A DNA stretch of 64,000 nucleotides from JBBQKG01 sp038326655 (GTDB taxonomy: Bacteria; Actinomycetota; Thermoleophilia; Solirubrobacterales; JBBDJG01), in contig JBBQKG010000004.1 of NCBI GenBank assembly GCA_038326655.1, positions 1 through 64,000 of the forward strand. The letters run 5' to 3'. The notes beneath the pieces were generated by a model. That model made no database searches and was not told where the DNA came from. It was given only the letters and a program-made list of their open reading frames with translations. Numbering within the stretch: the first letter of the stretch is position 1; each line of letters starts with the position of its first letter. The translations under genes and the position numbers were made by a program. Shown in pieces: positions 43,264-52,794 of this stretch.

Positions 43264-45033
43264 CTAGCGCCGCAGCGCCGACTGGGTCCCGCCGAGCGAT
43301 CCCGGGCCCTCATACGTGGCCGGCCCGCGAACCGTGACGGTCTCGTCGACCTGCTCCAGTCGCGAGCGCGCGGCGGCCACGATCGCCGCCGATGTCAGCG
43401 TTCCCGCGACCAGCGCGCCGAGCAGCGCGGTCCAGATCGAGCGGACCGCCGACTCGACCAGCAGCAGCGCGTAGGAGAAGACGTCGTGGCCGAGGTGCAG
43501 CCGCGCCCCGTAGTACAGCAGCGCCAGCGCCGGCAACAGCAGCGCTCCCGCGACGATGCCGCCCGCGAGCACCGAGCGTCGCGGCTGGTCGGGCAGCGCG
43601 GCGAGCACGCAGAGGTGGACCGCCGGCACCATCACCAGGGCGGTGAACGGGTCCACCGCGCAGATCGCCAGCACCTCGACCGCGAGCAGCAGGCCGATCG
43701 CGACCGCGGGCGCGGGCCCGGCCACCCCCACCGGGCGCAGACGCCCGGCGAGCGCCGGCCGCACCACCAGCCACGCGGCCACGAACAGCGCTACGAGTCC
43801 GAGCAGCGCGGGTCCCGCTGCGCCGGCCGCCGGCTTCGTCGTGGGCGCGAGCGCCTCCGAGACCGAGTCCGGCAGCCAGCCGAGCAACTGGAACACCCAG
43901 GCGGCCGCGAACGTCAGCGCGAACGGCACCGCTCCCGCCACGGTCCACCGCATCCAGCCGCCGATCGGCAGCCCGCGGCGGCGCGCTCTCGCAAAGGCGT
44001 CGAAGGAGGCGATCAGGGCGGGCAGGACCAACCCGACGGCGAGCAGCGAGATTGCCCAGTCGGGCACCACCTTTCGCCCCGCCACGATGTAGCGGCGGGG
44101 CGAGCCCTTCAGGGACGGAGCGCCGTCATAGGCCGTCGCCGTCCCGAGCGCAGCGCGTCCGAAGGTCTGGAGCCGGTCGCTCGAGATCCGGTCGAGGTTG
44201 TCCGAGCCCGCGCGCGGCACCTCGCCTTGCGCCGTCATCGTGACCGCGTCGAAGCCGTGCGCGACGAGTGGGCCCTGACCGCGCAGCGTCACGGGCCATG
44301 CCTGCCGGAGAAACTGCGCGACCCAGGAGTCCTGCCGCGGCCGCGCACCCGACTCGCGCGCGAGCGCCTGGTCGGCCGTGCGGACGACCTGGAGCGACGG
44401 CCGCCGCGAGTTCGGCGACCAGGGGATCACGAATGGGCGTTTCGCGGTTGCAGCGCCGATGTCGTCGACGAGCAGCACTGCGTCGACCTTGTCGCGTCCC
44501 GGATAGCGCTCGGCGAAGCGGCGCGCGCCGGCGTTGTCGGCGGCGCTCCCGTCCAGGGACACGAACACGAACGTCTTCTTGCGGCTCGATCCGGCCACCG
44601 CCTGTGCGAGCTGGAGCAGCACGGCGGTGCTCGACGCGCTCGAGGCACCGGGCGCGACCGCGGCGTCACGCGGCGCCATCACGAGCACCTGGCGGTCCGA
44701 CGGGGCGCTGAGGACACCCAACACGTTCGACATGGGCCCGTCGCGGCCGTCCGAGCCTCCCTGGAACCGGTCGCGCGACGTCTGGAGCCCGAGCGCCCGG
44801 AAGCGGGCATCGACGAAGGAGCCCAGCGCCTCGCTGCCGCCGCTGCCCGGCGCCCGCTCGGGATAGAGCTTCACGAGGTGGGCAGTGTCGGCGTAGGCGA
44901 GCGCGCCCTTGAAGGCGTCAGGGGCGATCGGCGCGCTCAGCGGCGCGGGTCGCTCCTGGAGCGAGAACATCACGACCAGGATCGACAGTAGGGCGAGCAC
45001 GAAGGACGCCCGGTAGATGCGCAGGTCGACCAC
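43264..45033 (-). CDS. M28 peptidase-like membrane protein lacking metal-binding residues
   Basis: This 589-residue protein has an N-terminal helix (about 8-24), an extracytoplasmic M28-like domain (about 40-300) and six to eight C-terminal helices (about 325-560). The peptidase fold is recognisable, but the zinc residues are gone: the AHYD-type motif reads APRD (His replaced by Pro at about 121), the GADDNASG-type loop reads GASSASST (129-136), and the DGEE-type motif reads DGSA (161-164). It is therefore probably not an active aminopeptidase and may bind a ligand or a partner. GTG 45033 gives the start; the two-component operon is divergent from it. Confidence 0.8.
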   Translation of the reverse strand: MVDLRIYRASFVLALLSILVVMFSLQERPAPLSAPIAPDAFKGALAYADTAHLVKLYPERAPGSGGSEALGSFVDARFRALGLQTSRDRFQGGSDGRDGPMSNVLGVLSAPSDRQVLVMAPRDAAVAPGASSASSTAVLLQLAQAVAGSSRKKTFVFVSLDGSAADNAGARRFAERYPGRDKVDAVLLVDDIGAATAKRPFVIPWSPNSRRPSLQVVRTADQALARESGARPRQDSWVAQFLRQAWPVTLRGQGPLVAHGFDAVTMTAQGEVPRAGSDNLDRISSDRLQTFGRAALGTATAYDGAPSLKGSPRRYIVAGRKVVPDWAISLLAVGLVLPALIASFDAFARARRRGLPIGGWMRWTVAGAVPFALTFAAAWVFQLLGWLPDSVSEALAPTTKPAAGAAGPALLGLVALFVAAWLVVRPALAGRLRPVGVAGPAPAVAIGLLLAVEVLAICAVDPFTALVMVPAVHLCVLAALPDQPRRSVLAGGIVAGALLLPALALLYYGARLHLGHDVFSYALLLVESAVRSIWTALLGALVAGTLTSAAIVAAARSRLEQVDETVTVRGPATYEGPGSLGGTQSALRR

Positions 45034-45098
45034 CCCGCGCCTGTGTATAGCAGGGACGCCGCACCGTGAAAACCGGCGAGAAGGCGCATTGCGACTCC

Positions 45099-45104
45099 TA
45101 CAAT
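45099..45104 (+). promoter_or_regulatory. -10 box candidate for the response regulator operon
   Basis: TACAAT, close to the TATAAT consensus, ends eight bases before ATG 45113. Transcription would start at or next to the ATG, implying a leaderless mRNA. No clear -35 was seen. Confidence 0.45.
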
Positions 45105-45112
45105 CGAGTCAG

Positions 45113-45814
45113 ATGCCCGGCAAGACGACTCGCATCCTGCTCGTCGACGACGAGCAACCGGTGCAGAAGCTGCTCTCCTATCCGCTCGAGAAGGAGGGCT
45201 ACGAGGTCGTGCCTGCGCTCGACGGGCAGGAGGCGCTGACCAACTTCGACCAGGGCCAGTTCGACCTCGTCGTGCTCGACATCATGCTGCCGAAGATGGA
45301 CGGCCTCGAAGTCTGCCGGCGGCTTCGCGCGAAGAGCTCGGTGCCGATCATCATGCTCACCGCCAAGGCCGAGGAGATCGACAAGGTGCTGGGGCTCGAG
45401 CTCGGTGCCGACGACTACATCACGAAGCCGTTCTCGATGCGGGAGTTCCGCAGCCGTGTACGCGCCGCCCTGCGCCGCGCCGAGATGGCGCCCGACCACG
45501 ATGCCGACGAGGAGCCACTAGTCCGCGGCGAGTTGCGGATCGACTTCGCGAAGCGCTCCACGGAGCTGGCCGGCAAGCCCGTCGACCTCACCTACGTGGA
45601 ATTCGAGATCCTCACGGTGCTCGCCCGCCATCCCGGCCATGTGTACACCCGCGACATGCTGCTGGACCGCGTCTGGGGCGATTCCGCATTCCGCGACCAG
45701 CGCACGATCGACGTCCACATCCGTCACCTGCGCGAGAAGCTCGAGCGCGACCCCAAGTGCCCCGAGTATCTGCTCACCGTGCGCGGTGTCGGCTACCGGT
45801 TCCGCGACGAATGA
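45113..45814 (+). CDS. OmpR/PhoB-family response regulator (RegX3/MtrA-like)
   Basis: This 233-residue regulator has a receiver domain with acidic pocket LLVDDE, phospho-acceptor Asp56 in LVVLDIMLPKMDG, T/S in IIMLTAK and the Lys in DYITKPFSMREF. The winged-helix domain contains LTYVEFEILTVLARHPGHVYTRDMLLDRVWG and TIDVHIRHLREKLE...LLTVRGVGYRF. ATG 45113 is preferred over an upstream start that would read through the promoter. It is coupled to the kinase by ATGA and heads an operon with an HtrA-like protease, suggesting envelope-stress control. Confidence 0.94.
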   Translation: MPGKTTRILLVDDEQPVQKLLSYPLEKEGYEVVPALDGQEALTNFDQGQFDLVVLDIMLPKMDGLEVCRRLRAKSSVPIIMLTAKAEEIDKVLGLELGADDYITKPFSMREFRSRVRAALRRAEMAPDHDADEEPLVRGELRIDFAKRSTELAGKPVDLTYVEFEILTVLARHPGHVYTRDMLLDRVWGDSAFRDQRTIDVHIRHLREKLERDPKCPEYLLTVRGVGYRFRDE

Positions 45815-47336
45815 CCTCGCGCCGGATCTGGTCGAACTCGATCAAGAACAGGCTCACGTTCCTGTTCCTGGCGATCACCGCGGGCGCAATCTGCGTGATC
45901 TACTTCTACGTCGTCCCGCAGCTCGAGTCGAACCTGACATCGCAGAAGCTCGACCTGCTCGAGCGGAACGCGCGGGCCTACTCGCGCCCGCTCCAGCAGG
46001 CCGGGGCGCATGACGTGCTCGCCTCGCGCCTGGACGCTTTGATCAGGGCGTCGAGCGAGAAGAGCGGCGCCCGCGTGACGCTTTTCGGCATTCCCGTGGA
46101 CCAGCGCTCCGGCGGCGGCGTCGGGGCCTCGCCGCCGTACGTGCTCGCAGACTCCCAGGACGTCGAGACACGGCTCGACCCGGCGAACTCGCTGGCGCTC
46201 GAAGCGGCGCGCACCGGCCACGTCCGGACGGCGACCGCCTCGGAGAGCGGGGGAAAGCTCGCCCAGGCGGCAAAGCCGCTTCCCTACCGGGGCAAGCCGT
46301 CCTGGGTCGTGGTGTTCTCCGAGCCGCTCGGCGACGTGCAGGACAACGTCGCCCTGATCAGGCGCCAGATCCTGATCGCGGGTGTGATCGCGTTGATCGT
46401 CGCGATGGCGAGCGGCTACTACGCGGCGAGCGTGCTCGCGCGGCGGGTGAAGCGGCTCGAGCGCGCGGCCGGCGACGTCGCCGCGGGCAACTTCTCGCGC
46501 CCGATCCCGATCGACTCCGAGGACGAGCTCGGCCAGCTCGCGGTCGCCTTCAACGAGATGCAGCGCCGGCTGGCCCGGCTCGACCAGGCCCGCAAGGAGT
46601 TCATCGCGAACGCCTCCCACGAGCTCCGCACGCCGATCTTCTCGCTCGGCGGGTTCGTCGAGCTGCTCCAGGACGAGGACCTCGACGAGGAAACCCGCAC
46701 GGAGTTCCTCGCGACGATGCGCGGACAGGTCGACCGGCTCCAGAAGCTCGCGACCGACCTGCTCGACCTGTCGCGGCTCGACGCCGGATCGCTGGAGCTC
46801 GAGCACGAGCCCGTCTCGCTGCGCGCGCTGGCGGACCAGATCACGAACGAGTTCGCAGCCGCCGCGGCCAAGGACAATGCCACGATCGAGGTCGCCGACC
46901 GCGAGACCACCCCGGAGGTGGAGGCGCTCTGCGACGCGCCGCGGGTGGCCCAGATTCTCCGCGTGCTGGTCGACAACGCGCTGGTCCACACGCCTTCCGG
47001 GACCCACATCCGCGTGCGCACCGGGGCCGAGCTCGGCAGCACCAACGGGTCGGCCGCGATCGGCACCGCGTTCGTCGAGGTCTGGGACGACGGGCCCGGG
47101 ATCAAGCGGCGCGACCTCGACCACGTGTTCGACCGCTTCCACACCGGCATGGCCGGCGGCTCGGGGCTGGGTCTTGCGATCGCGCGCGAGCTCGCGAATC
47201 GCATGCACGGCCGGCTCGAGGTGCGCTCACGTCACGGCGAGACCGTCTTCAGGCTCATGCTGCCGCTCGCGGGCGGGCGCCCGGAGGTCCAACCCACCGA
47301 GCCTTCACGAACCGCCGTGACCCCGGAAAGACGCGC

Positions 47337-47340
<4 letters not shown>
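45811..47340 (+). CDS. Two-component sensor histidine kinase
   Basis: This 509-residue kinase has a short cytoplasmic start, membrane helix 1 (FLFLAITAGAICVIYFYVV), an extracytoplasmic sensor of about 150 residues, helix 2 (ILIAGVIALIVAMASGYYAA) and a HAMP domain. The H-box is FIANASHELRTPIFSLGGFVELL (His about 270), then the N-box LVDNALVHTPSG and G-boxes VWDDGPGIKRRD and GGSGLGLAIARELANRMHG. It is the partner of the preceding regulator. Its stop overlaps the protease GTG by four bases. Confidence 0.94.
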
Positions 47341-48506
<1,166 letters not shown>

Positions 48507-48519
48507 CCTCTCGCGCCTG

Positions 48520-49587
48520 ATGCGGGAATTGGTCACCGAGCTGGCGCTCGGCCTCCAGGAGCACGTGCTGCCCTACCTCGGCGCCCACGCGGGACGCGCG
48601 CACATCCGGGCCGGGGCCGGGGGCGACGTGACGTTCGCGATCGACACGGAGGCGGAAACCTTCCTCGAGCGCTTCCTGGCCGAGCGGGCGCCGGACGTCG
48701 CCTTCTACTCGGAGGACCGCGGCCTGGTGCTGCCCGAAAAGTCACCCGTTTCCCGGCCGTCCCACCGCAAGCCGCCCGATCTGCCGTCCCTAATCCAACC
48801 GCCCGATCTGCTTGCAGATCGGGCGAAATACGTTCTGATCGTCGATCCCATCGACGGCACACGGCCGGCGCTGGCCGGATTCGAGGCGGCCTGCGTCTCG
48901 GTCGCCGCGGCGCCGCTCGGCGCCGGGAAGCCCACGATGGGAGACGTCGAGGTCGGCGCCGTGGTCGAGATCAAGAGCGGCACGATCTTCACCGCCGAGC
49001 GTGGCCGGGGAGTCGCTGTGCAGCGGCCCGACGGCGCCTTCGGCAGCACCGCGCTGAGCGACACGGAAGAGCTGGAGAAGATGTTCTGGACGCTCGGGTT
49101 CCGCGGCCGCCCCGCGGTGCCACTCGCGACCGTGCTCGAGGAGCTGATCGACGTCTCCTCCGTGGGAGGCGCCGTGTTCGACCTGGGGTCGGCCACCTAC
49201 GACCTGACCCGGCTCGTCACGGGGCAGCTCGACGCCTACCTCGACGTCGGCACCCGGATCATCGAGGAGGCCCCGAAGCTCCGCGCCCGCTTCGAGGCGG
49301 TCGGCGGCGGAGCGGTGCTGAACAACTCCCCCTACGACCTCGCCGCGGCGGTGCTGTGCGTCGAGGAGGCGGGTGCGACCGTGACGGACGCGCACGGCAG
49401 GCCGCTCGCGGACCGCCCCCTGCTCGGCTCGGGCCACGAGTACCAGATGTCCTGCGTCGCGGCCGCAAACCCGGGCCTTCACGCGAGCATTCTGGAGGCA
49501 CTCGAGCGGGGCTTTCGGCGCCTCCGCCGAAAGCGCTGGAATAATCCACGCCGCGTGCGGTTGTCGGTGGGCTGGTCGCGGGCATAA
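48520..49587 (+). CDS. Inositol-monophosphatase-fold phosphatase with an inserted palindromic segment
   Basis: This 355-residue IMPase/FBPase-fold protein has metal residues in FYSEDRGLV, in LIVDPIDGTRPALAGFE and in PYDLAAAVLCVEEAGATV; ADSLG-like GSATYDLTRLVTGQLDAYLDVG precedes the last. Between the first two motifs are about 30 extra residues (LPEKSPVSRPSHRKPPDLPS onwards) encoded by a palindrome-containing repeat (48772-48825). The C-terminus after the final fold element is also long and reads through another hairpin (49511-49534). The substrate is unknown. Adjacent trehalose genes lack an OtsB, so a sugar-phosphate role is possible. TAGCCT (48504-48509) lies ten bases upstream of the ATG. 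Confidence 0.82.
   Translation: MRELVTELALGLQEHVLPYLGAHAGRAHIRAGAGGDVTFAIDTEAETFLERFLAERAPDVAFYSEDRGLVLPEKSPVSRPSHRKPPDLPSLIQPPDLLADRAKYVLIVDPIDGTRPALAGFEAACVSVAAAPLGAGKPTMGDVEVGAVVEIKSGTIFTAERGRGVAVQRPDGAFGSTALSDTEELEKMFWTLGFRGRPAVPLATVLEELIDVSSVGGAVFDLGSATYDLTRLVTGQLDAYLDVGTRIIEEAPKLRARFEAVGGGAVLNNSPYDLAAAVLCVEEAGATVTDAHGRPLADRPLLGSGHEYQMSCVAAANPGLHASILEALERGFRRLRRKRWNNPRRVRLSVGWSRA
48772..48825. repeat. Palindromic repeat element inside the IMPase gene
   Basis: Arms CGCCCGATCTGC (48800-48811) and GCAGATCGGGCG (48814-48825) form a perfect 12-bp inverted repeat around TT. A direct copy of CCGCCCGATCTGC also lies at 48772-48784, 27 bases (nine codons) upstream. On the minus strand the palindrome is followed by GTTGGATTAG, matching the GTTTGGTTAG that follows the 50866-50891 hairpin. 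The element keeps the reading frame open. Confidence 0.7.
49511..49534. repeat. Hairpin in the 3' end of the IMPase gene
   Basis: GCTTTCGGCG (49511-49520) pairs perfectly with CGCCGAAAGC (49525-49534) around a CCTC loop. It resembles an intrinsic terminator but lies within the last codons, 50 bases before the stop. Confidence 0.6.
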
Positions 49588-49630
49588 CGCCCCTTTCGAA
49601 TATTCAAGCCACGGAGAGAGCAGACACCTC

Positions 49631-50860
49631 TTGCTACAGCCGGTCAGCGTTGGCCACAAGGCCCTAGGCGACTACAGGCACCTGATCGGTCGGTCGCTCG
49701 TCGACGAGATCCACGCGCTCGCCGAGCCGCTCCGGGGCAAGCGCGTCCTGCACGTGAGCGCGACCGCGATGGGCGGCGGCGTCTCGGAGATCCTCTACGC
49801 GCTGGTGCCCCTGATGCGGGACGCCGGGCTCGAGGCGGAATGGCACATCGTGATCGGCCGCGAGGAGTTCTTCAACGTCACGAAGCTCCTCCACAACGCG
49901 CTCCAGGGCAACCCCCACGGCCTCTCCGAGAGCGACTGGGAGATCTTCGACCGCTACAACAAGCTGAACGCGAAGGAGCTCGAGGGCGACTTCGACTTCA
50001 TCATCGTGCACGACCCTCAGCCGGCCGCCCTGCGCAAATACCTGGGCGACCACCCGGGCCGATGGATCTGGCGCTGCCACATCGATCTCTCGACGCCCAA
50101 CATGGACTCGCTGTCGCGGCTCGTGCCGCTGATCGAGCCCTACGACTGCAAGGTCTTTCACCGCGAGGCCTACGTGCCGGCGGGCGTCAACGGGAAGGTC
50201 GAGATCGTGCCGCCGGCGATCGATCCGCTCTCGCCGAAGAACATGGCGCTCTCGCCCGAGGACGCCGCCTTCGTCTGCGACCAGTTCGGCGTCGACGTGG
50301 ACCGCCCGCTGATCTGCCAGGTCTCGCGCTTCGACCCCTGGAAGGACCCGCTCGGCGTGATCGACGCATACCGGCTCGTGAAGGAGGAGGTCGAGAGCGT
50401 CCAGCTCGCGCTGGTCGGCTCGATGGCGACGGACGATCCCGAGGGCTGGGACTTCTTCCAGCGCACGGTCGAGCACGCCGCCGGCGACGAGGACATCAAG
50501 ATCCTCAACAACCTCAACAACGTCGGCGCGATCGAGGTCAACGCGTTCCAGTCCCAGGCGGACGTGATCCTGCAGAAGTCGCTTCGCGAAGGCTTCGGCC
50601 TGACCGTCTCGGAGGCGCTCTGGAAGGTGCGCCCCACGATCGCCGGCAACGTCGGCGGAATCCCCCTGCAGATCGAGGACGGCGTCTCCGGCTTCCTCGT
50701 GGACTCGCCCGAGCAGGCGGCCCAGCGCGCGGTCGAGATCCTCCGCGATCCAGAGCGCGCCAAGGCGCTCGGGCGGTCGGGCAAGGAGTACGTGCGCACG
50801 CATTTCCTGATGCCGCGGCTGCTCCGCGACTGGCTGCGGATCTTCAGCGACCTGTCCTGA
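49631..50860 (+). CDS. Trehalose synthase, glycosyltransferring type (TreT-like, GT4)
   Basis: TreT-type enzymes join an NDP-glucose and glucose to give trehalose directly. The 409-residue GT4 protein has VLHVSATAMGGGVSEILYALVPLM, a typical TreT start, then VHDPQPAALRKYLGDHPGRWIWRCHIDLSTP, the donor loop ICQVSRFDPWKDPLGVIDAYRLV and the E-x7-E motif region SLREGFGLTVSEALWKVRPTIAGNVGGIPLQIEDG. The start is TTG 49631. A hairpin terminator follows the gene, so otsA is probably expressed separately. Related trehalose phosphorylases cannot be excluded. Confidence 0.87.
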   Translation: MLQPVSVGHKALGDYRHLIGRSLVDEIHALAEPLRGKRVLHVSATAMGGGVSEILYALVPLMRDAGLEAEWHIVIGREEFFNVTKLLHNALQGNPHGLSESDWEIFDRYNKLNAKELEGDFDFIIVHDPQPAALRKYLGDHPGRWIWRCHIDLSTPNMDSLSRLVPLIEPYDCKVFHREAYVPAGVNGKVEIVPPAIDPLSPKNMALSPEDAAFVCDQFGVDVDRPLICQVSRFDPWKDPLGVIDAYRLVKEEVESVQLALVGSMATDDPEGWDFFQRTVEHAAGDEDIKILNNLNNVGAIEVNAFQSQADVILQKSLREGFGLTVSEALWKVRPTIAGNVGGIPLQIEDGVSGFLVDSPEQAAQRAVEILRDPERAKALGRSGKEYVRTHFLMPRLLRDWLRIFSDLS

Positions 50861-50865
50861 CGGAG

Positions 50866-50891
50866 CCGCCGACCTGCAAGCAGGTCGGCGG
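50866..50891 (+). terminator. Palindromic terminator after the TreT-like gene
   Basis: CCGCCGACCTGC (50866-50877) pairs with GCAGGTCGGCGG (50880-50891) around AA, followed by GTTTGGTTAG. It is probably an intrinsic terminator and closely resembles the element inside the IMPase gene in reverse orientation. Confidence 0.7.
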
Positions 50892-50925
50892 GTTTGGTTA
50901 GCCCCTGACCGTTAGCCTGAAGGCC

Positions 50926-52395
50926 ATGGACCGGCCTCTGATCCTGCTCTCGAACCGCGGACCCGTGACGTTCGAGCAAGACGACACGGGCGAGCTCGTG
51001 ACGAGGCGTGGCGGCGGGGGGCTCGTGACCGCGCTGACCGGCCTGCTGCGCAGCCGGGAGGCGCTGTGGATCGCCTCTGCGATGACCGACGAGGACGTCG
51101 AGGTGAGCCGGCGCCACGGAAGCGGCGGCTTCGACGTGGAGCTCGATGACGTGTCCTACCGGATCCGGTTGGTGGCCTCCGACCCGCTCGCCTACGACCG
51201 CTTCTACAACGTGATCGCAAACCCGCTGCTGTGGTTCATCCAGCACTACCTGTGGGACCTCTCGAACGTGCCGGACATCCGGGCGTCCGAGCGGGTCGCG
51301 TGGAACGAGGGCTACCACGTCGTGAACCGCGACCTCGCCGAAGCGGTCCTGGAAGAGATCGAGGGGCGCGACGAGCCGATCGTGATGATCCACGACTACC
51401 ACCTCTACACCTGCCCGAAGATCATCCGCGAACGCCGCCCGGACGCGTTCCTGCACCACTTCGTCCACATCCCGTGGACCCATCCCGACTCCTGGCGCGT
51501 GCTTCCAGCAGCGATGCGCAACGAGATCTTCGAGGGCCTGCTCGCGAACGACATCATCGGCTTCCATACGCAGTCGTACTGCAACAACTTCCTCCAGTGC
51601 TGCCGGGAGCTGATGGGCCTGGACACCGACTTCAAGCGGCAGGCGGTGATCAACGGCGATCACGAGACCTGGGTCCGCGCGTACCCGCTGGCGATCGACT
51701 GCGGGAGCTTCGAGGAGGTCGCCGCCTCGCCGGGCGTGGCACTGCACGAGGAGGAGATCCTCCGGCGCCGCCGCGACCACCTGATCCTCCGGGTCGATCG
51801 CGCGGACCTGTCCAAGAACGTGCTGCGCGGGTTTACCGCGTTCGACATCTTCCTGGAGCAGCACCCGGAGTTCCGCGAGCGCGTCACTTTCATCGCGCAT
51901 CTTCAGCCCTCGCGGCAGGACGTTCCCGAGTACCTCGAGTACCTCGAGAAGATCGAGGCGCTGGTGGCGGTCATCAACCACCGTCACGGCACGACCGACT
52001 GGATGCCTATCGACCTGCGCTTGCGCGACGACTTCGAGGAGGCGGTCGCGCTCTACAAGCACTTCGACCTCCTGCTGGTGAACGCGATGTGGGACGGGAT
52101 GAACCTGGTCTCGAAGGAGGGCCCGCTGGTCAACCAGCACGATGGCACGGTGATCCTCTCGGAGAACACCGGCGCGCACGAGGAGCTCGGTTCCTGCGCG
52201 ATCTCCGTCAACCCGTTCGACGTCCAGGAGCAGGCGGACGCGATCCACCAGGCTCTGACGACGCCGCCCGAGGAGCGCCGCCGCCGCTGGGAGCGCCTGC
52301 GGGCGATCATCACGGCGCGGACGCCGTCGGACTGGATCGACGACCAGCTCGCCGACATCGAGCGCAAGCAGGCCGGGGCGCCGGTTCCCCGCTAG
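50926..52395 (+). CDS. otsA: Trehalose-6-phosphate synthase OtsA (GT20)
   Basis: OtsA couples UDP- or GDP-glucose to glucose-6-phosphate, giving trehalose-6-phosphate. The 489-residue protein has LILLSNRGPVTFEQ with the donor loop RRGGGGLVTALTGLL, IMIHDYHLY-type (VMIHDYHLYTCPKII), HHFVHIPWTHPDSWRVLP, NDIIGFHTQSYCNNFL and the late VNAMWDGMNLVSKEGPLVN. The signature matches GT20, though the usual R-x-D-x-x-K around the phosphate reads LRVDRADLSKN. TAGCCT (50913-50918) lies seven bases before the ATG. No otsB phosphatase gene is in the window. Confidence 0.92.
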   Translation: MDRPLILLSNRGPVTFEQDDTGELVTRRGGGGLVTALTGLLRSREALWIASAMTDEDVEVSRRHGSGGFDVELDDVSYRIRLVASDPLAYDRFYNVIANPLLWFIQHYLWDLSNVPDIRASERVAWNEGYHVVNRDLAEAVLEEIEGRDEPIVMIHDYHLYTCPKIIRERRPDAFLHHFVHIPWTHPDSWRVLPAAMRNEIFEGLLANDIIGFHTQSYCNNFLQCCRELMGLDTDFKRQAVINGDHETWVRAYPLAIDCGSFEEVAASPGVALHEEEILRRRRDHLILRVDRADLSKNVLRGFTAFDIFLEQHPEFRERVTFIAHLQPSRQDVPEYLEYLEKIEALVAVINHRHGTTDWMPIDLRLRDDFEEAVALYKHFDLLLVNAMWDGMNLVSKEGPLVNQHDGTVILSENTGAHEELGSCAISVNPFDVQEQADAIHQALTTPPEERRRRWERLRAIITARTPSDWIDDQLADIERKQAGAPVPR

Positions 52396-52709
52396 CCGGG
52401 AGCGAACTCCCCGCCCGGCGAAGGCGGCGACGGGGGCGGGGGCGGACCAGGCGCCGGCGGAGGTGCCGGAGGCGGGACACCAGGATCGCGGGCCGCTCGG
52501 CGGCGACGGTGCCGGCGGCTGAGGGGCTGCGGCGGGGCGCGGTGCGGCCGCACGCGGACCGCCGGTGCGGGCAGCGCGGGCGCGGGGCGCACGCTCGCCG
52601 GCGGGGACGGCGGCTTGCGCTCGCCGCCACGCAGGGCGAAGACGGCCACGGGCACCGCGGCGATCAGGGCCGCAAGGCGCCCGACGTTTCCCCACCGCAC
52701 TCGACTCAT
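52392..52709 (-). CDS. Proline-rich membrane-anchored protein, unknown function
   Basis: This 105-residue protein begins MSRVRWGNVGRLAALIAAV, a basic start with a membrane helix or signal. It continues as an Arg/Pro-rich tail ending in PPAPPPAPGPPPPPSPPSPGG. The low-complexity tail gives little functional information. The start MSRVRW is the same as that of the IS-truncated gene at 926-1012. Its stop codon shares CTA(G) with the otsA stop (52392-52395). It could be a cell-wall-spanning protein; coding is likely but not certain. Confidence 0.55.
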   Translation of the reverse strand: MSRVRWGNVGRLAALIAAVPVAVFALRGGERKPPSPPASVRPAPALPAPAVRVRPHRAPPQPLSRRHRRRRAARDPGVPPPAPPPAPGPPPPPSPPSPGGEFAPG

Positions 52710-52778
52710 CCGAGATTCAAGGGTCCCGGGCGGCGGCGTTCGCCCCTCCCCGCCCGCAGCGCTTCCGTGGTCATCGGC

Positions 52779-52784
52779 TATCCT
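52779..52784 (+). promoter_or_regulatory. -10 box candidate of the rpsF operon
   Basis: TATCCT ends ten bases before ATG 52795, so the rpsF mRNA may have almost no 5' leader. No Shine-Dalgarno was seen. Confidence 0.4.
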
Positions 52785-52794
52785 CGGCCGTCCG

